DNA from: a virus
DNA length: 47,051 bases
Direction: 5' to 3' (one strand)
IMG/VR virus record: IMGVR_UViG_3300021959_003912
Coordinates: 1-47,051 of that record
Notes under the pieces: generated by a model
Database searches by the model: none
What the model saw: the letters and a program-made list of their open reading frames with translations, nothing else
What the model was told of the DNA's origin: nothing
Shown: in pieces, positions 18,310-23,900 of the stretch
How positions within the stretch are numbered: the stretch's first letter is position 1
Layout: the number at the start of each line of letters is the position of its first letter
Made by a program: the position numbers and the translations under genes

Positions 18310-18505
18310 GCGATTTTCCACCCTGCCGTTTTTCTTTCCACTCAATTCCATATCTCTGTACATAATTGTTTATGAAACGCATGGGCTTCTTGAGTATGTG
18401 TGCAGCTTCTGTTTGAGTGTACCCGCTGTCTGATAGGGATTGCAGCGCTTCACGGCGCTCTCTCTCATGTCGTGCAGACATTTCATCCCATGTTTCAATC
18501 CACAC
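18293..18505 (-). CDS. Small helix-turn-helix protein
   Basis: 70 residues using a GTG start with a strong GGAGG site six bases upstream. The centre LQSLSDSGYTQTEAAHIL followed by KPMRFINNYVQRYGI has the spacing of a resolvase/Fis-type HTH, and the same layout (TQ/TEAA...NGIKFK) recurs in the next upstream gene. Probably a DNA-binding regulator. It overlaps the preceding gene by 11 bases. Confidence 0.55.
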   Translation of the reverse strand: MWIETWDEMSARHERERREALQSLSDSGYTQTEAAHILKKPMRFINNYVQRYGIEWKEKRQGGKSHVKEN

Positions 18506-18695
18506 TGCTTACCTCCTCCAGTTTGCTAGTTTTGAATTTAATCCCATTGCGCTTGCAAAAACGGTTTAGGTGTTGGCGAGGCATCCCAAGATTTCTTGCG
18601 GCTTCAGATTGTGTATGCCCCATGATCACTTGCCCCATCACCATATTGATCTGCGCTTTTTTGTGATCTTCGATTAGTTTTTTCCATTTGCTCAT
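18495..18695 (-). CDS. Small helix-turn-helix protein
   Basis: 66 residues. Residues about 18-50 carry the HTH: VIMGHTQSEAARNLGM then RQHLNRFCKRNGIKFK as recognition helix. Very similar in pattern to the 70-residue protein just downstream, suggesting duplication and divergence. Its ATG overlaps the previous stop by four bases. Possible regulator of the early-late switch (inference). Confidence 0.55.
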   Translation of the reverse strand: MSKWKKLIEDHKKAQINMVMGQVIMGHTQSEAARNLGMPRQHLNRFCKRNGIKFKTSKLEEVSSVD

Positions 18696-19033
18696 AGTCC
18701 AGCAATCCTTTTCATAGTTTTGATTTGAAAGTATCCGTCATGTTGTGGGTGACGGGCCATGAATAGCCTTGCGTAAAGCGCGATGAAATCATTTGTCACT
18801 TTGTAAGGTTCGTCTCGGATCATGGTTTCCCAACGAACACGGTTTGCGACCATCCACTGCGATCCTCGCTTGGGGCGGGTTTGTATCATTTCCAATGTGA
18901 ACTTTTCAAAGTGCTGATAGGTTTCTGGTTTGGTTCTATAGTGATACAGGAATTGACTTGCGAGACAGTCTTTTTCATTTGTCTTAATGCTGTCCAAGTA
19001 ATTGATGAATTCATTTTCTGTTCCGTACTGCAT
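18692..19033 (-). CDS. Conserved phage protein of unknown function
   Basis: 113 residues. The segments FEKFTLEMIQTRPKRGSQWMV, NRVRWETMIR and YARLFMARHPQHDGYFQ follow a pattern I associate with a family found widely in cyanophages and other phages (one to two helices, then RWET, then YARLF and HP). No enzymatic motif is known to me. A GGAAGG ribosome site precedes the ATG. Member of the leftward early operon. Confidence 0.5.
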   Translation of the reverse strand: MQYGTENEFINYLDSIKTNEKDCLASQFLYHYRTKPETYQHFEKFTLEMIQTRPKRGSQWMVANRVRWETMIRDEPYKVTNDFIALYARLFMARHPQHDGYFQIKTMKRIAGL

Positions 19034-19046
19034 AGTTCTTCCTTCC

Positions 19047-19322
19047 TTATTTGGTTTGATTTTTCAGGTAGCCTTTCATGCGGTCCCGAAGAACAGACGG
19101 AAGCGCATTGATGTATTTTTTTAGTTCATCATAATCTCTATCGCTTGCCATGCGGTCACAGACGCCACGAGCGCGTTGGTAGTCGCTGTCTGTGGGCATC
19201 TGGCCCTGACACTGGCAGTATTCGATTACCCGCACTGTATCAGCGTTAAAATGGCTGTGACCCTCTGGATAGAAGTGATGGATTACTTTCTGATCTCGGC
19301 ATATTGGGCAGTTGTAAGACAT
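19047..19322 (-). CDS. Small zinc-ribbon-like protein
   Basis: 91 residues. N-terminal CPICRDQ and, about 30 residues later, YCQCQ give two Cys pairs, with several His between (HHFYPEGHSHF), so a zinc-binding domain is likely. The C-terminal half is a helical charged segment. AAGGAAA lies seven bases upstream of the ATG, preceded by a strong GC hairpin. Role unknown; nucleic-acid or protein binding is possible. Confidence 0.5.
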   Translation of the reverse strand: MSYNCPICRDQKVIHHFYPEGHSHFNADTVRVIEYCQCQGQMPTDSDYQRARGVCDRMASDRDYDELKKYINALPSVLRDRMKGYLKNQTK

Positions 19323-19343
19323 GATGTTTCCTTTGGTGTGGGT

Positions 19344-19359
19344 GGGGGCTTTCGCCCCC
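19344..19359 (-). terminator. Intercistronic GNRA hairpin
   Basis: Read on the minus strand: GGGGGC GAAA GCCCCC, a six-pair GC stem with a stable GAAA tetraloop. It lies between the stop at 19366 and the next ribosome site. It has no T run, so it may be a Rho-type or partial terminator or an mRNA-stabilising hairpin. Similar hairpins occur at 19730, 29921 and 34815. Confidence 0.5.
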
Positions 19360-19365
19360 GATTGA

Positions 19366-19707
19366 TTAACCGATCAGGCCATACTGACCCATTGTGCGGT
19401 TCAGGTTTTTCTGGGTGATTTCTGCTAGATCATCCTCGAAATCGGATGCGTCTAAGATGTCAACACCATCTACCAAGCAACCAGACTTGCTGCGTTGACG
19501 GATGCCGACTGAATGACAGCGACCATTCACCAACCAATCGCGGGCAATCGCTCTTGCGTGATGAGCGTCTTTCGCGTCCAGTTCGGTCATAGGTTCGTCC
19601 GTATATGGAGCGACCTCTAGGTGGACCACATAGCCGTGATCTTTGGTGCGCTGTGCGCGGGCAACCGCTGCGTCTGCGGACATTAGGAAAGAAAGAGAAT
19701 ATGCCAT
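19366..19707 (-). CDS. Hypothetical early protein
   Basis: 113 residues starting MAYSLSFLMSADAAV with GGAGG seven bases upstream; a longer in-frame start adds 20 residues but has no ribosome site. Pattern: strand (GYVVHLEVAPYTDE), helix (DAKDAHHARAIARDWLVNG), strand (CHSVGIRQR), then an acidic helical end. A small alpha-beta fold is likely. No family recognised. Followed by the GAAA hairpin and preceded by a UUCG hairpin. Confidence 0.5.
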   Translation of the reverse strand: MAYSLSFLMSADAAVARAQRTKDHGYVVHLEVAPYTDEPMTELDAKDAHHARAIARDWLVNGRCHSVGIRQRSKSGCLVDGVDILDASDFEDDLAEITQKNLNRTMGQYGLIG

Positions 19708-19729
19708 AGGAAACCTCCGTTGTTGGCGT

Positions 19730-19743
19730 GGGGCCGAAGCCCC
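19730..19743 (-). terminator. Intercistronic UUCG hairpin
   Basis: Minus strand: GGGGC UUCG GCCCC, five GC pairs closed by the very stable UUCG tetraloop. It sits in the gap between the small acidic gene (stop at 19749) and the ribosome site of the 113-residue gene. No T run follows, so polarity control or RNA protection is as likely as termination. Confidence 0.5.
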
Positions 19744-19748
19744 TATGT

Positions 19749-19916
19749 TTATCGTGCGTTGAACCAATCAATCGCGTCCTTCATTGTGTCGAACCATTCT
19801 TCATCATCGGTGTCCCAATCTGATGCGACATAGCAACCGTCAAGATGTTCGATAACTTTGTTGCCATTGTTGAACCATGAGCATTCTGGGTTCCATTTGA
19901 AATCTGCGATAGTCAT
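19749..19916 (-). CDS. Small acidic protein, first gene of the 17-20 kb leftward unit
   Basis: 55 residues from the ATG (MTIADFKWNPE...) with GGAG nine bases upstream. It is strongly acidic with many Trp (WNPECSW, SDWDTDDEEWFDTM, AIDWFNAR). Such small acidic proteins in early phage operons sometimes mimic DNA or inhibit host proteins, but that is speculation. It lies just downstream of the best minus-strand promoter in the region. Confidence 0.55.
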   Translation of the reverse strand: MTIADFKWNPECSWFNNGNKVIEHLDGCYVASDWDTDDEEWFDTMKDAIDWFNAR

Positions 19917-19944
19917 TGATTTGTTCTCCATTTGGTATATGAAG

Positions 19945-19973
19945 AATGTAGCCGCTGTGATTACAAGTGTCAA
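19945..19973 (-). promoter_or_regulatory. Sigma70-type minus-strand promoter
   Basis: TTGACA (19973-19968), 17-base spacer, TACATT (19950-19945). The spacer holds TGTAATCACA. A second TGTAA half lies 21 bases upstream. The 59-base module ending in TACCAAATG matches, without gaps, the promoter before 30492 at 40 of 59 positions. Confidence 0.65.
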
Positions 19974-20054
19974 CACTTTGGTTACAAAAAAGATAAGAAA
20001 AGTAAAGAAAAAATAAAAAATTCTGGGATTTCAATAACTTAGAGGTGCAGAAAA

Positions 20055-20528
20055 ATGGGTACGGTAACGGTAGAATTTAGGGTCGAAGGTGATCCAGTGG
20101 GTAAAGGGCGACCGAAATTCACGCGATCTGGTCATACTTACACGCCAGAGAAAACGAGATTATATGAGAAAAAAGTAAAACAAGCTGCGTGGGCGGCAAT
20201 GGCAAAGCAGAAACTGACCCCAGCTACGCGGCGGGTATCTGTGATATTAGCGTGTTACTTTGCGGTTCCTAAGTCTTGGTCCAAGCGTAAGACATTGGAG
20301 GCTCAGTGCGGTTTGATAATCCCATCTCGCCCAGACATTGATAATCTTGCGAAATCAATATTGGATGGTGGGAATGAAATTCTGTGGACTGATGATAGTG
20401 TGGTCTGGCACCTAGCAGCATTCAAAGCATACTGTGATGAGGAGCAAGAACCACACGTTAGAGTTAAGGTTCAGTGGGATGATCCGAATGTGACCAATCA
20501 GGACCATATAGTTCCCGCCAACGTATAG
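20055..20528 (+). CDS. RusA-type Holliday junction resolvase
   Basis: 157 residues. The start VEFRVEGDPVGKGRPKFTR and the acidic motif SRPDIDNLAKSILDGGN followed by WTDDSVV are hallmarks of RusA, where the conserved Asp residues bind Mg2+. It would resolve branched DNA made by replication and by the annealing protein encoded nearby. It is the only plus-strand gene inside the leftward early block. A GAGGT site lies nine bases before the ATG. Its last 65 bases overlap antisense the HNH gene. Confidence 0.85.
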   Translation: MGTVTVEFRVEGDPVGKGRPKFTRSGHTYTPEKTRLYEKKVKQAAWAAMAKQKLTPATRRVSVILACYFAVPKSWSKRKTLEAQCGLIIPSRPDIDNLAKSILDGGNEILWTDDSVVWHLAAFKAYCDEEQEPHVRVKVQWDDPNVTNQDHIVPANV

Positions 20529-20793
20529 GTTCTTTGTGGATGGCTATTTTTGATTGATCCCAAAGACCTTGGTGATGGCCCTCACAAAGCGGGATCGCAG
20601 ATCGGTCAGATCGTTTTCTAGTTCCGTGGCGATCATGGATAGGGTGATGCGCTGTGGTTGGTGAGGTTTGGTGATAACCAAATTTTCGGCAGATAACGCA
20701 TGGTTTTTCACGGATTTCTTGGAGGTATTTTTCATCTTTAGTTTCCTTTGGTTTCTTCAGGCCCATCGGTGGGCGTTTCGCTAGGTTCGTCAT
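20464..20793 (-). CDS. HNH nuclease, Ref/recombination-nuclease-like
   Basis: 109 residues. KPCVICRKFG gives a CxxC pair, TTAHHPIHDRHGTRKRSD the HH motif, and IPLCEGHHQGLW the second metal-binding Cys and HH; IHKEPIRWRELYG closes the domain. This order matches the P1 Ref-like RecA-dependent nuclease family within the HNH superfamily. It probably nicks or cuts DNA in recombination or host DNA turnover. It overlaps RusA antisense by 65 bases and the upstream gene by 56. Confidence 0.7.
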   Translation of the reverse strand: MTNLAKRPPMGLKKPKETKDEKYLQEIREKPCVICRKFGYHQTSPTTAHHPIHDRHGTRKRSDRSAIPLCEGHHQGLWDQSKIAIHKEPIRWRELYGPDWSHSDHPTEP

Positions 20794-20959
20794 TTTGCAT
20801 TCTTATCCATTCGCTGATCGCTTTCGTAGAATACTCTGACAGAGCAAATCTATCATAAGAAGCGGTTTTCGGTTTGGTGACATTGCTATGCTTGCAATAA
20901 TCATCTGCCGCAGCACCGCACTTCCTACAAACTTCATTTATACTTCTGAGAACGTGCAA
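20738..20959 (-). CDS. Small Cys-rich protein
   Basis: 73 residues using a TTG start with GAGG nine bases upstream; no in-frame ATG lies near. CRKCG and DDYCKHS form a small Cys/His cluster that could bind zinc. The acidic C-terminus (NDEPSETPTDGPEETKGN) overlaps the start of the HNH gene, suggesting translational coupling. No family recognised. Confidence 0.45.
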   Translation of the reverse strand: MHVLRSINEVCRKCGAAADDYCKHSNVTKPKTASYDRFALSEYSTKAISEWIRMQNDEPSETPTDGPEETKGN

Positions 20960-21116
20960 TCCTTGTTTCCTCTATTTGATATTGTTTTCGGGCATCTAGT
21001 TTGGCTTGAGAGGTTGGGTGTAGGTCCGTTTCTCTCCTGAGAAGTTCGACTTGATCCCGTAGATCAGCATTGGCTTCGTCGCCGTAGGTTGGCGTATTTA
21101 CCAGCAATGATTTCAC
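20934..21116 (-). CDS. Small helical protein
   Basis: 60 residues from a GTG at 21116. One charged helix dominates (ADLRDQVELLRRETDLH, KLDARKQYQIEETRIARSQKYK), basic at the end. It overlaps the HTH gene upstream by 53 bases, and the ribosome site is weak, so the start is uncertain. The dense overlapping layout of this operon favours it being real. Confidence 0.35.
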   Translation of the reverse strand: MKSLLVNTPTYGDEANADLRDQVELLRRETDLHPTSQAKLDARKQYQIEETRIARSQKYK

Positions 21117-21387
21117 TCACTCTGCCGTGGTTTATCCCAAAATGTTTTCCAACCACATGATTTGCCGCATTCGGATTTGCACGCATATATAGTAACACAC
21201 TATCTCTTAGTTCGGCAGTGATTTTGTTTGATGTTCTGGATGCTTTAATTTCCTTGTGTCTTTTTCGTGTCATGTTGTTTAGCGCCAGTTCGACCTGATC
21301 CAGAGCAAAACCATCGGTGCAGAACCCGCTTTCTAAGGCAGATTTCAATTCTTCTAGTGCTTTTCGCGCAACTGGAATGTTACTCAT
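21064..21387 (-). CDS. Helix-turn-helix protein with N-terminal helix domain
   Basis: 107 residues. Residues 1-40 form helices (VARKALEELKSALESGF, ALDQVELALNN). The C-terminal part contains LRDSVLLYMRANPNAANHVV and GKHFGINHGRVSEIIAGKY, an HTH with recognition helix NHGRVSEII and the final KYANLRRRS. It likely binds DNA. It overlaps the next upstream gene by eight bases. Confidence 0.55.
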   Translation of the reverse strand: MSNIPVARKALEELKSALESGFCTDGFALDQVELALNNMTRKRHKEIKASRTSNKITAELRDSVLLYMRANPNAANHVVGKHFGINHGRVSEIIAGKYANLRRRSQC

Positions 21388-21787
21388 TTAGCAACTCCAT
21401 CGGGTCTTTCCCCAGTACCACAGCTAGTTCTCCAAGTGCGGCATCTAGGTATTTGTTAAATTCTTCCTGATCCATTTTCTGATACGCAATACTATCTGCG
21501 GTATAATAGACATTACCTGTTAGAAGGTTCAGCGTGGCCTTGTGATAGCCTAAAAGCATTTTGAGATCATCGTGTAAGTGTTTGGGCGTTGCCCATTTCC
21601 CAGTGGCCTCTGCGGCTCTCTTGATGATTTGCCAATACATTTTGTGCTGTGGTGGTGATCTGTGCTTGGTTGCTTTTAGGGTATAGATTTGACCGTCTTT
21701 GCTTTCTTCTACCGCTTCTGCATCGTAAGTGGTGAGGGGCAAAAGACGCCCCTTTACCTTATGGACTTGGATTGGAGGTTTAGCCAC
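21380..21787 (-). CDS. DUF1367 / NinB-like recombination-associated protein
   Basis: 135 residues from a GTG overlapping the upstream stop (GTGGCTAA); a further GTG at 21808 is possible. The motif ATKHRSPPQHKMYWQIIKRA, followed by PKHLHDDLKMLLGY and ADSIAYQKMDQEEFNKYLDAA, fits the DUF1367/NinB-like group of lambdoid recombination genes. It sits next to annealing, SSB and nuclease genes. Assignment is by pattern. Confidence 0.5.
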   Translation of the reverse strand: MAKPPIQVHKVKGRLLPLTTYDAEAVEESKDGQIYTLKATKHRSPPQHKMYWQIIKRAAEATGKWATPKHLHDDLKMLLGYHKATLNLLTGNVYYTADSIAYQKMDQEEFNKYLDAALGELAVVLGKDPMELLNE

Positions 21788-22244
21788 GCTGGAACCAAGC
21801 CTTGTCACGATCAGCCTCTAAGGGAAAAGCAACCGCCCCCTCAGTCACACGCGCTGAGTTGTTCCGAAACTCTCTGGCATTAGCGCCCTTCTCAGCTATA
21901 TGGCGCAGCATCCAATCTAAGGCACGAACTTGGATTTTAACGCGGGTCAATCCCGTTCTGATTTCCTCTGCGGTTTTAGATTTAGTACTCAATCCGCATA
22001 CCATTGATCCATTCTGATCACGCTCAATCAAAAGCCATTTTTTCTTGTGTTCATCCTCGACCATATGGATGGTTGCTCTTTGTCCAATTATTAAATTAGC
22101 TCGCCGTGATATTTCATCACTTAGAATTACAGCCATCGCTGTCTTACCCTTAGCGCCCTTCCTTTGATCATAAATTTTAACATAGTTATCACCATATCTA
22201 GTCGCTGATTTTCCATGCTCAGATGAGTGTATTTTCTTAAACAT
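21780..22244 (-). CDS. Hypothetical early protein
   Basis: 154 residues from MFKKIHSSEHGKSATR, with AGGA eight bases upstream; a longer in-frame start lacks a ribosome site. The N-terminal half looks beta-rich (DNYVKIYDQRKGAKG, AMAVILSDEISRRANLIIG), the middle has KKKWLLIERDQNG, and the end is helical and basic. It could be a small nucleic-acid-binding protein, but I do not recognise a family. Confidence 0.5.
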   Translation of the reverse strand: MFKKIHSSEHGKSATRYGDNYVKIYDQRKGAKGKTAMAVILSDEISRRANLIIGQRATIHMVEDEHKKKWLLIERDQNGSMVCGLSTKSKTAEEIRTGLTRVKIQVRALDWMLRHIAEKGANAREFRNNSARVTEGAVAFPLEADRDKAWFQRG

Positions 22245-22281
22245 TTGTGGTTCCTTTTTGGTACGGTTTCTTTTTTTGAAG

Positions 22282-22665
22282 CTAGAACGGAATTTCATCA
22301 TCCATCCCATTATTTGGATCGCTTGGTGGCTCTCCTTGTGGCGGTGTCATTACTGCATCGCCCTGTGGCGGTTTGGTATTCGCCTCATTCCCGCCTAATA
22401 GTTTTATGCTTGGTTTGCGTATCGAAAGGTAAATCTTACCATCGTATTCGCGTGATTTGAGTTCGCCGCTAACGGCAACTTCTTTTGTGGCCTTTAGAAA
22501 ATCAGAAAGACCAGTTTGATTTGTATTTACATCGAAGTACATCATGCGCCCTAAGTCTCCATAGGCATCGCGGACGCCAACGCTGAAGGTTAGGTAATCC
22601 CCATTGCCTCCAGTTTTAATCTCACTGTCTCTGTAAAGTTTACCTACAACTGTAATGCTAATCAT
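22282..22665 (-). CDS. Single-stranded DNA-binding protein (SSB)
   Basis: 127 residues. An N-terminal OB-fold pattern (ISITVVGKLYRDSEIK, YLTFSVGVRDAYG, YFDVNTNQ, KEVAVSGELKSREYDGKIY) is followed by a Pro/Gly/Gln linker and the acidic tip MDDEIPF, which in SSB proteins recruits partner enzymes. It protects ssDNA during replication and works with the Sak-like annealing protein whose stop codon it overlaps (ATGA). Confidence 0.9.
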   Translation of the reverse strand: MISITVVGKLYRDSEIKTGGNGDYLTFSVGVRDAYGDLGRMMYFDVNTNQTGLSDFLKATKEVAVSGELKSREYDGKIYLSIRKPSIKLLGGNEANTKPPQGDAVMTPPQGEPPSDPNNGMDDEIPF

Positions 22666-23315
22666 GCCATCAATCCTTTTTTAGCTGTATCGTGTGCGTC
22701 CCAAAGCCTTTGGGTAAAGTCTGCGCTTAGGTATTGTTCAGCGCGGTTATTCATGAACTTCTGAAAAGATTGAACCGTATCTGCAAACTTTTGGGGGTCG
22801 CTTAATTCCTTGTAAAAGGTTAGCCAATTGTCTGCTACATCTTGAACCCTTAACGTCATCTGTGGATCGTTGTTTTTAGGTTCTGGGTTAATAGGGTTAA
22901 CCTCTGGCTCATTCACTTCCTCGGCCTCCTGAGAGGCTTGTGGTACATCTTCCCCAGCATAGATGTAGTGGCCCAGCCCATGCATCGCTATCGCTTTGAC
23001 AAGGCACCTCATACGCGCGTCATTGATTGCTCTGGCATCTGGGTTCTTAATAGCGCGATTTTGATGATCCATTACGGGCAACCACATCATATGTGATATT
23101 CCATCAATGGTTACGGTGCATCGAACCTCGCGCGTCTTATCTTCATACACGATATCTTCATGAACTTCGTATGATGATGTGCAAGAGTATTCTTTCACCT
23201 GTTGCCAAGCCCAAGCCCAAGACAGGTATTTGAAGCGACCTTTTTTTTCAATCTGGTCGTTTACGTTAATTGAACTCAGTTCGGCCCAAACCTCATGATT
23301 TACATCATCCGACAT
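22662..23315 (-). CDS. Sak/Rad52-like single-strand annealing protein
   Basis: 217 residues. YLSWAWAWQQVK, VRCTVTIDGISHMMWLPVMD and the block NPDARAINDARMRCLVKAIA then HGLGHYIYAGED are the signature of the DUF1071/SSAP_Sak family, a phage Rad52-type recombinase. The C-terminal third after a Pro/Glu/Asn linker is helical and variable. It would anneal complementary ssDNA together with the adjacent SSB. Its ATG overlaps the previous stop by 11 bases. Confidence 0.8.
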   Translation of the reverse strand: MSDDVNHEVWAELSSINVNDQIEKKGRFKYLSWAWAWQQVKEYSCTSSYEVHEDIVYEDKTREVRCTVTIDGISHMMWLPVMDHQNRAIKNPDARAINDARMRCLVKAIAMHGLGHYIYAGEDVPQASQEAEEVNEPEVNPINPEPKNNDPQMTLRVQDVADNWLTFYKELSDPQKFADTVQSFQKFMNNRAEQYLSADFTQRLWDAHDTAKKGLMA

Positions 23316-23574
23316 CTGGCTGTCCCCCCGTGATTGGTTGCGCTATAAGATTGTGGTTTGATTTTTTCCCCAGCCACAAATCGTGAGCGTTTACCCCCGC
23401 CTTTTTTAGCAGATCGTCTGCGCCCATTGGGAACTGTGCTTGTAGATATTCCTGATGGGTGAGTTCACCCTTTTCAGTTTTGGCAACCAACTCTGTCATA
23501 TAATTAGAGATCGCTATTGATATTTGATCTACAACAAATGACACTGGTGGGTGATCAGGCGTAGTTTTCGCCAT
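23305..23574 (-). CDS. First gene of the leftward recombination operon, unknown function
   Basis: 89 residues starting MAKTTPDHPPVSF with AGGAG seven to eight bases before the ATG (a longer in-frame frame has no ribosome site). Helical centre ISIAISNYMTELVAKTEKGEL and LTHQEYLQAQFPMGADDLLK, followed by a flexible end. No family recognised. Its leader carries the ATACCAAA element 21 bases upstream of the ATG. Confidence 0.5.
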   Translation of the reverse strand: MAKTTPDHPPVSFVVDQISIAISNYMTELVAKTEKGELTHQEYLQAQFPMGADDLLKKAGVNAHDLWLGKKSNHNLIAQPITGGQPDVG

Positions 23575-23608
23575 CGCTTTTCTCCTGTGATTTCTTTTGG
23601 TATCGCTA

Positions 23609-23637
23609 CAACTATGCCTTATTTGCAGAGTAGTCAA
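23609..23637 (-). promoter_or_regulatory. Minus-strand promoter candidate for the recombination operon
   Basis: TTGACT (23637-23632), 17-base spacer, TAGTTG (23614-23609, a weak -10). TGCAAA hexamers flank the -35 box at about 23 bases apart, mimicking the arrangement of TGTAA repeats in the promoter at 19945-19973. Confidence 0.35.
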
Positions 23638-23645
23638 GAAAATGT

Positions 23646-23674
23646 TTGCAAATTGGTGAAAATTCCAATAGAAA
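23646..23674 (+). promoter_or_regulatory. Weak plus-strand promoter candidate
   Basis: TTGCAA (23646-23651), 17-base spacer, TAGAAA (23669-23674). It would give a long leader of about 220 bases before the initiator gene, running through the structured region. Confidence 0.25.
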
Positions 23675-23676
23675 CC

Positions 23677-23707
23677 AAAAAGGGCCAGCTACTGGAGCCG
23701 ACCCTTT
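23677..23707 (-). terminator. Rho-independent terminator on the minus strand
   Basis: Minus strand: AAAGGGTCGGCT, loop CCAGT, AGCTGGCCCTTT, with the T run TTTTT at 23681-23677. All 12 positions pair in RNA, two of them as G-U. On the plus strand those two become A-C mismatches and no T run follows, so the hairpin is built for leftward transcription. No minus-strand gene ends here. Confidence 0.65.
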
Positions 23708-23810
23708 AAGATACCAAAAGAAACACATGCACGTTGATCTAAGAGGAAGGACGCGCGTAACGCGATAAGATCAACCCACTTGGGAGGTTTCAAAGCCTCC
23801 TTAACACAAG
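23677..23810 (-). ncRNA. Candidate structured small RNA
   Basis: Upstream of the orphan terminator, reading leftward, are a GGAGG/CCTCC hairpin (about 23800-23783), then a perfect GTTGATCT/AGATCAAC stem (23775-23768 with 23740-23733) enclosing CGCGTTACGCG, then TTTCTTTTGGTATC, then the terminator. No convincing protein frame runs through. The TTTGGTAT stretch complements the ATACCAAA element in leaders of four minus-strand genes, with 14 perfect pairs to the leader of 23574. The 5' end is not defined. Confidence 0.35.
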
Positions 23811-23875
23811 ATGTTGTGCCAGACAATACAGTATGAGACGTAATGTTACATACTGATACATTATGGACACAACAT
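23811..23875. promoter_or_regulatory. Nested dyad / operator region upstream of initiator
   Basis: Two nearly coaxial inverted repeats: ATGTTGTG (23811-23818) with CACAACAT (23868-23875), and CAGTATG (23829-23835) with CATACTG (23849-23855); GTAA/TTAC lies at the centre. An extended -10 (TG then TACATT, 23857-23862) could serve the plus-strand initiator gene. ATGGACA occurs twice, at 23863 and 23881. It is likely an operator or control site between divergent units. Confidence 0.45.
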
Positions 23876-23900
23876 GTAGTATGGACATAGGAGGTACAGA

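Larger units (their letters stand above)
23591..23723. repeat. 14-bp perfect inverted repeat flanking the divergent control region
   Basis: The 14-base element GATACCAAAAGAAA lies on the plus strand at 23710-23723 and on the minus strand at 23604-23591. It places the same element downstream of the two divergent start regions, or lets a minus-strand RNA reading through 23723-23710 base-pair with the leader of the gene at 23574. Confidence 0.7.

Noticed and set aside
17203-23574. Integrase or lysogeny module in the early block
   Set aside because: None of the genes shows tyrosine or serine recombinase motifs, and no Cro/CI-type repressor pair was recognised; the small HTH proteins are too short to call.
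23728-23769. Leader peptide ATG CAC GTT ... of 13 codons on the plus strand
   Set aside because: No ribosome site precedes it, and it lies in a region whose hairpin polarity favours minus-strand RNA.
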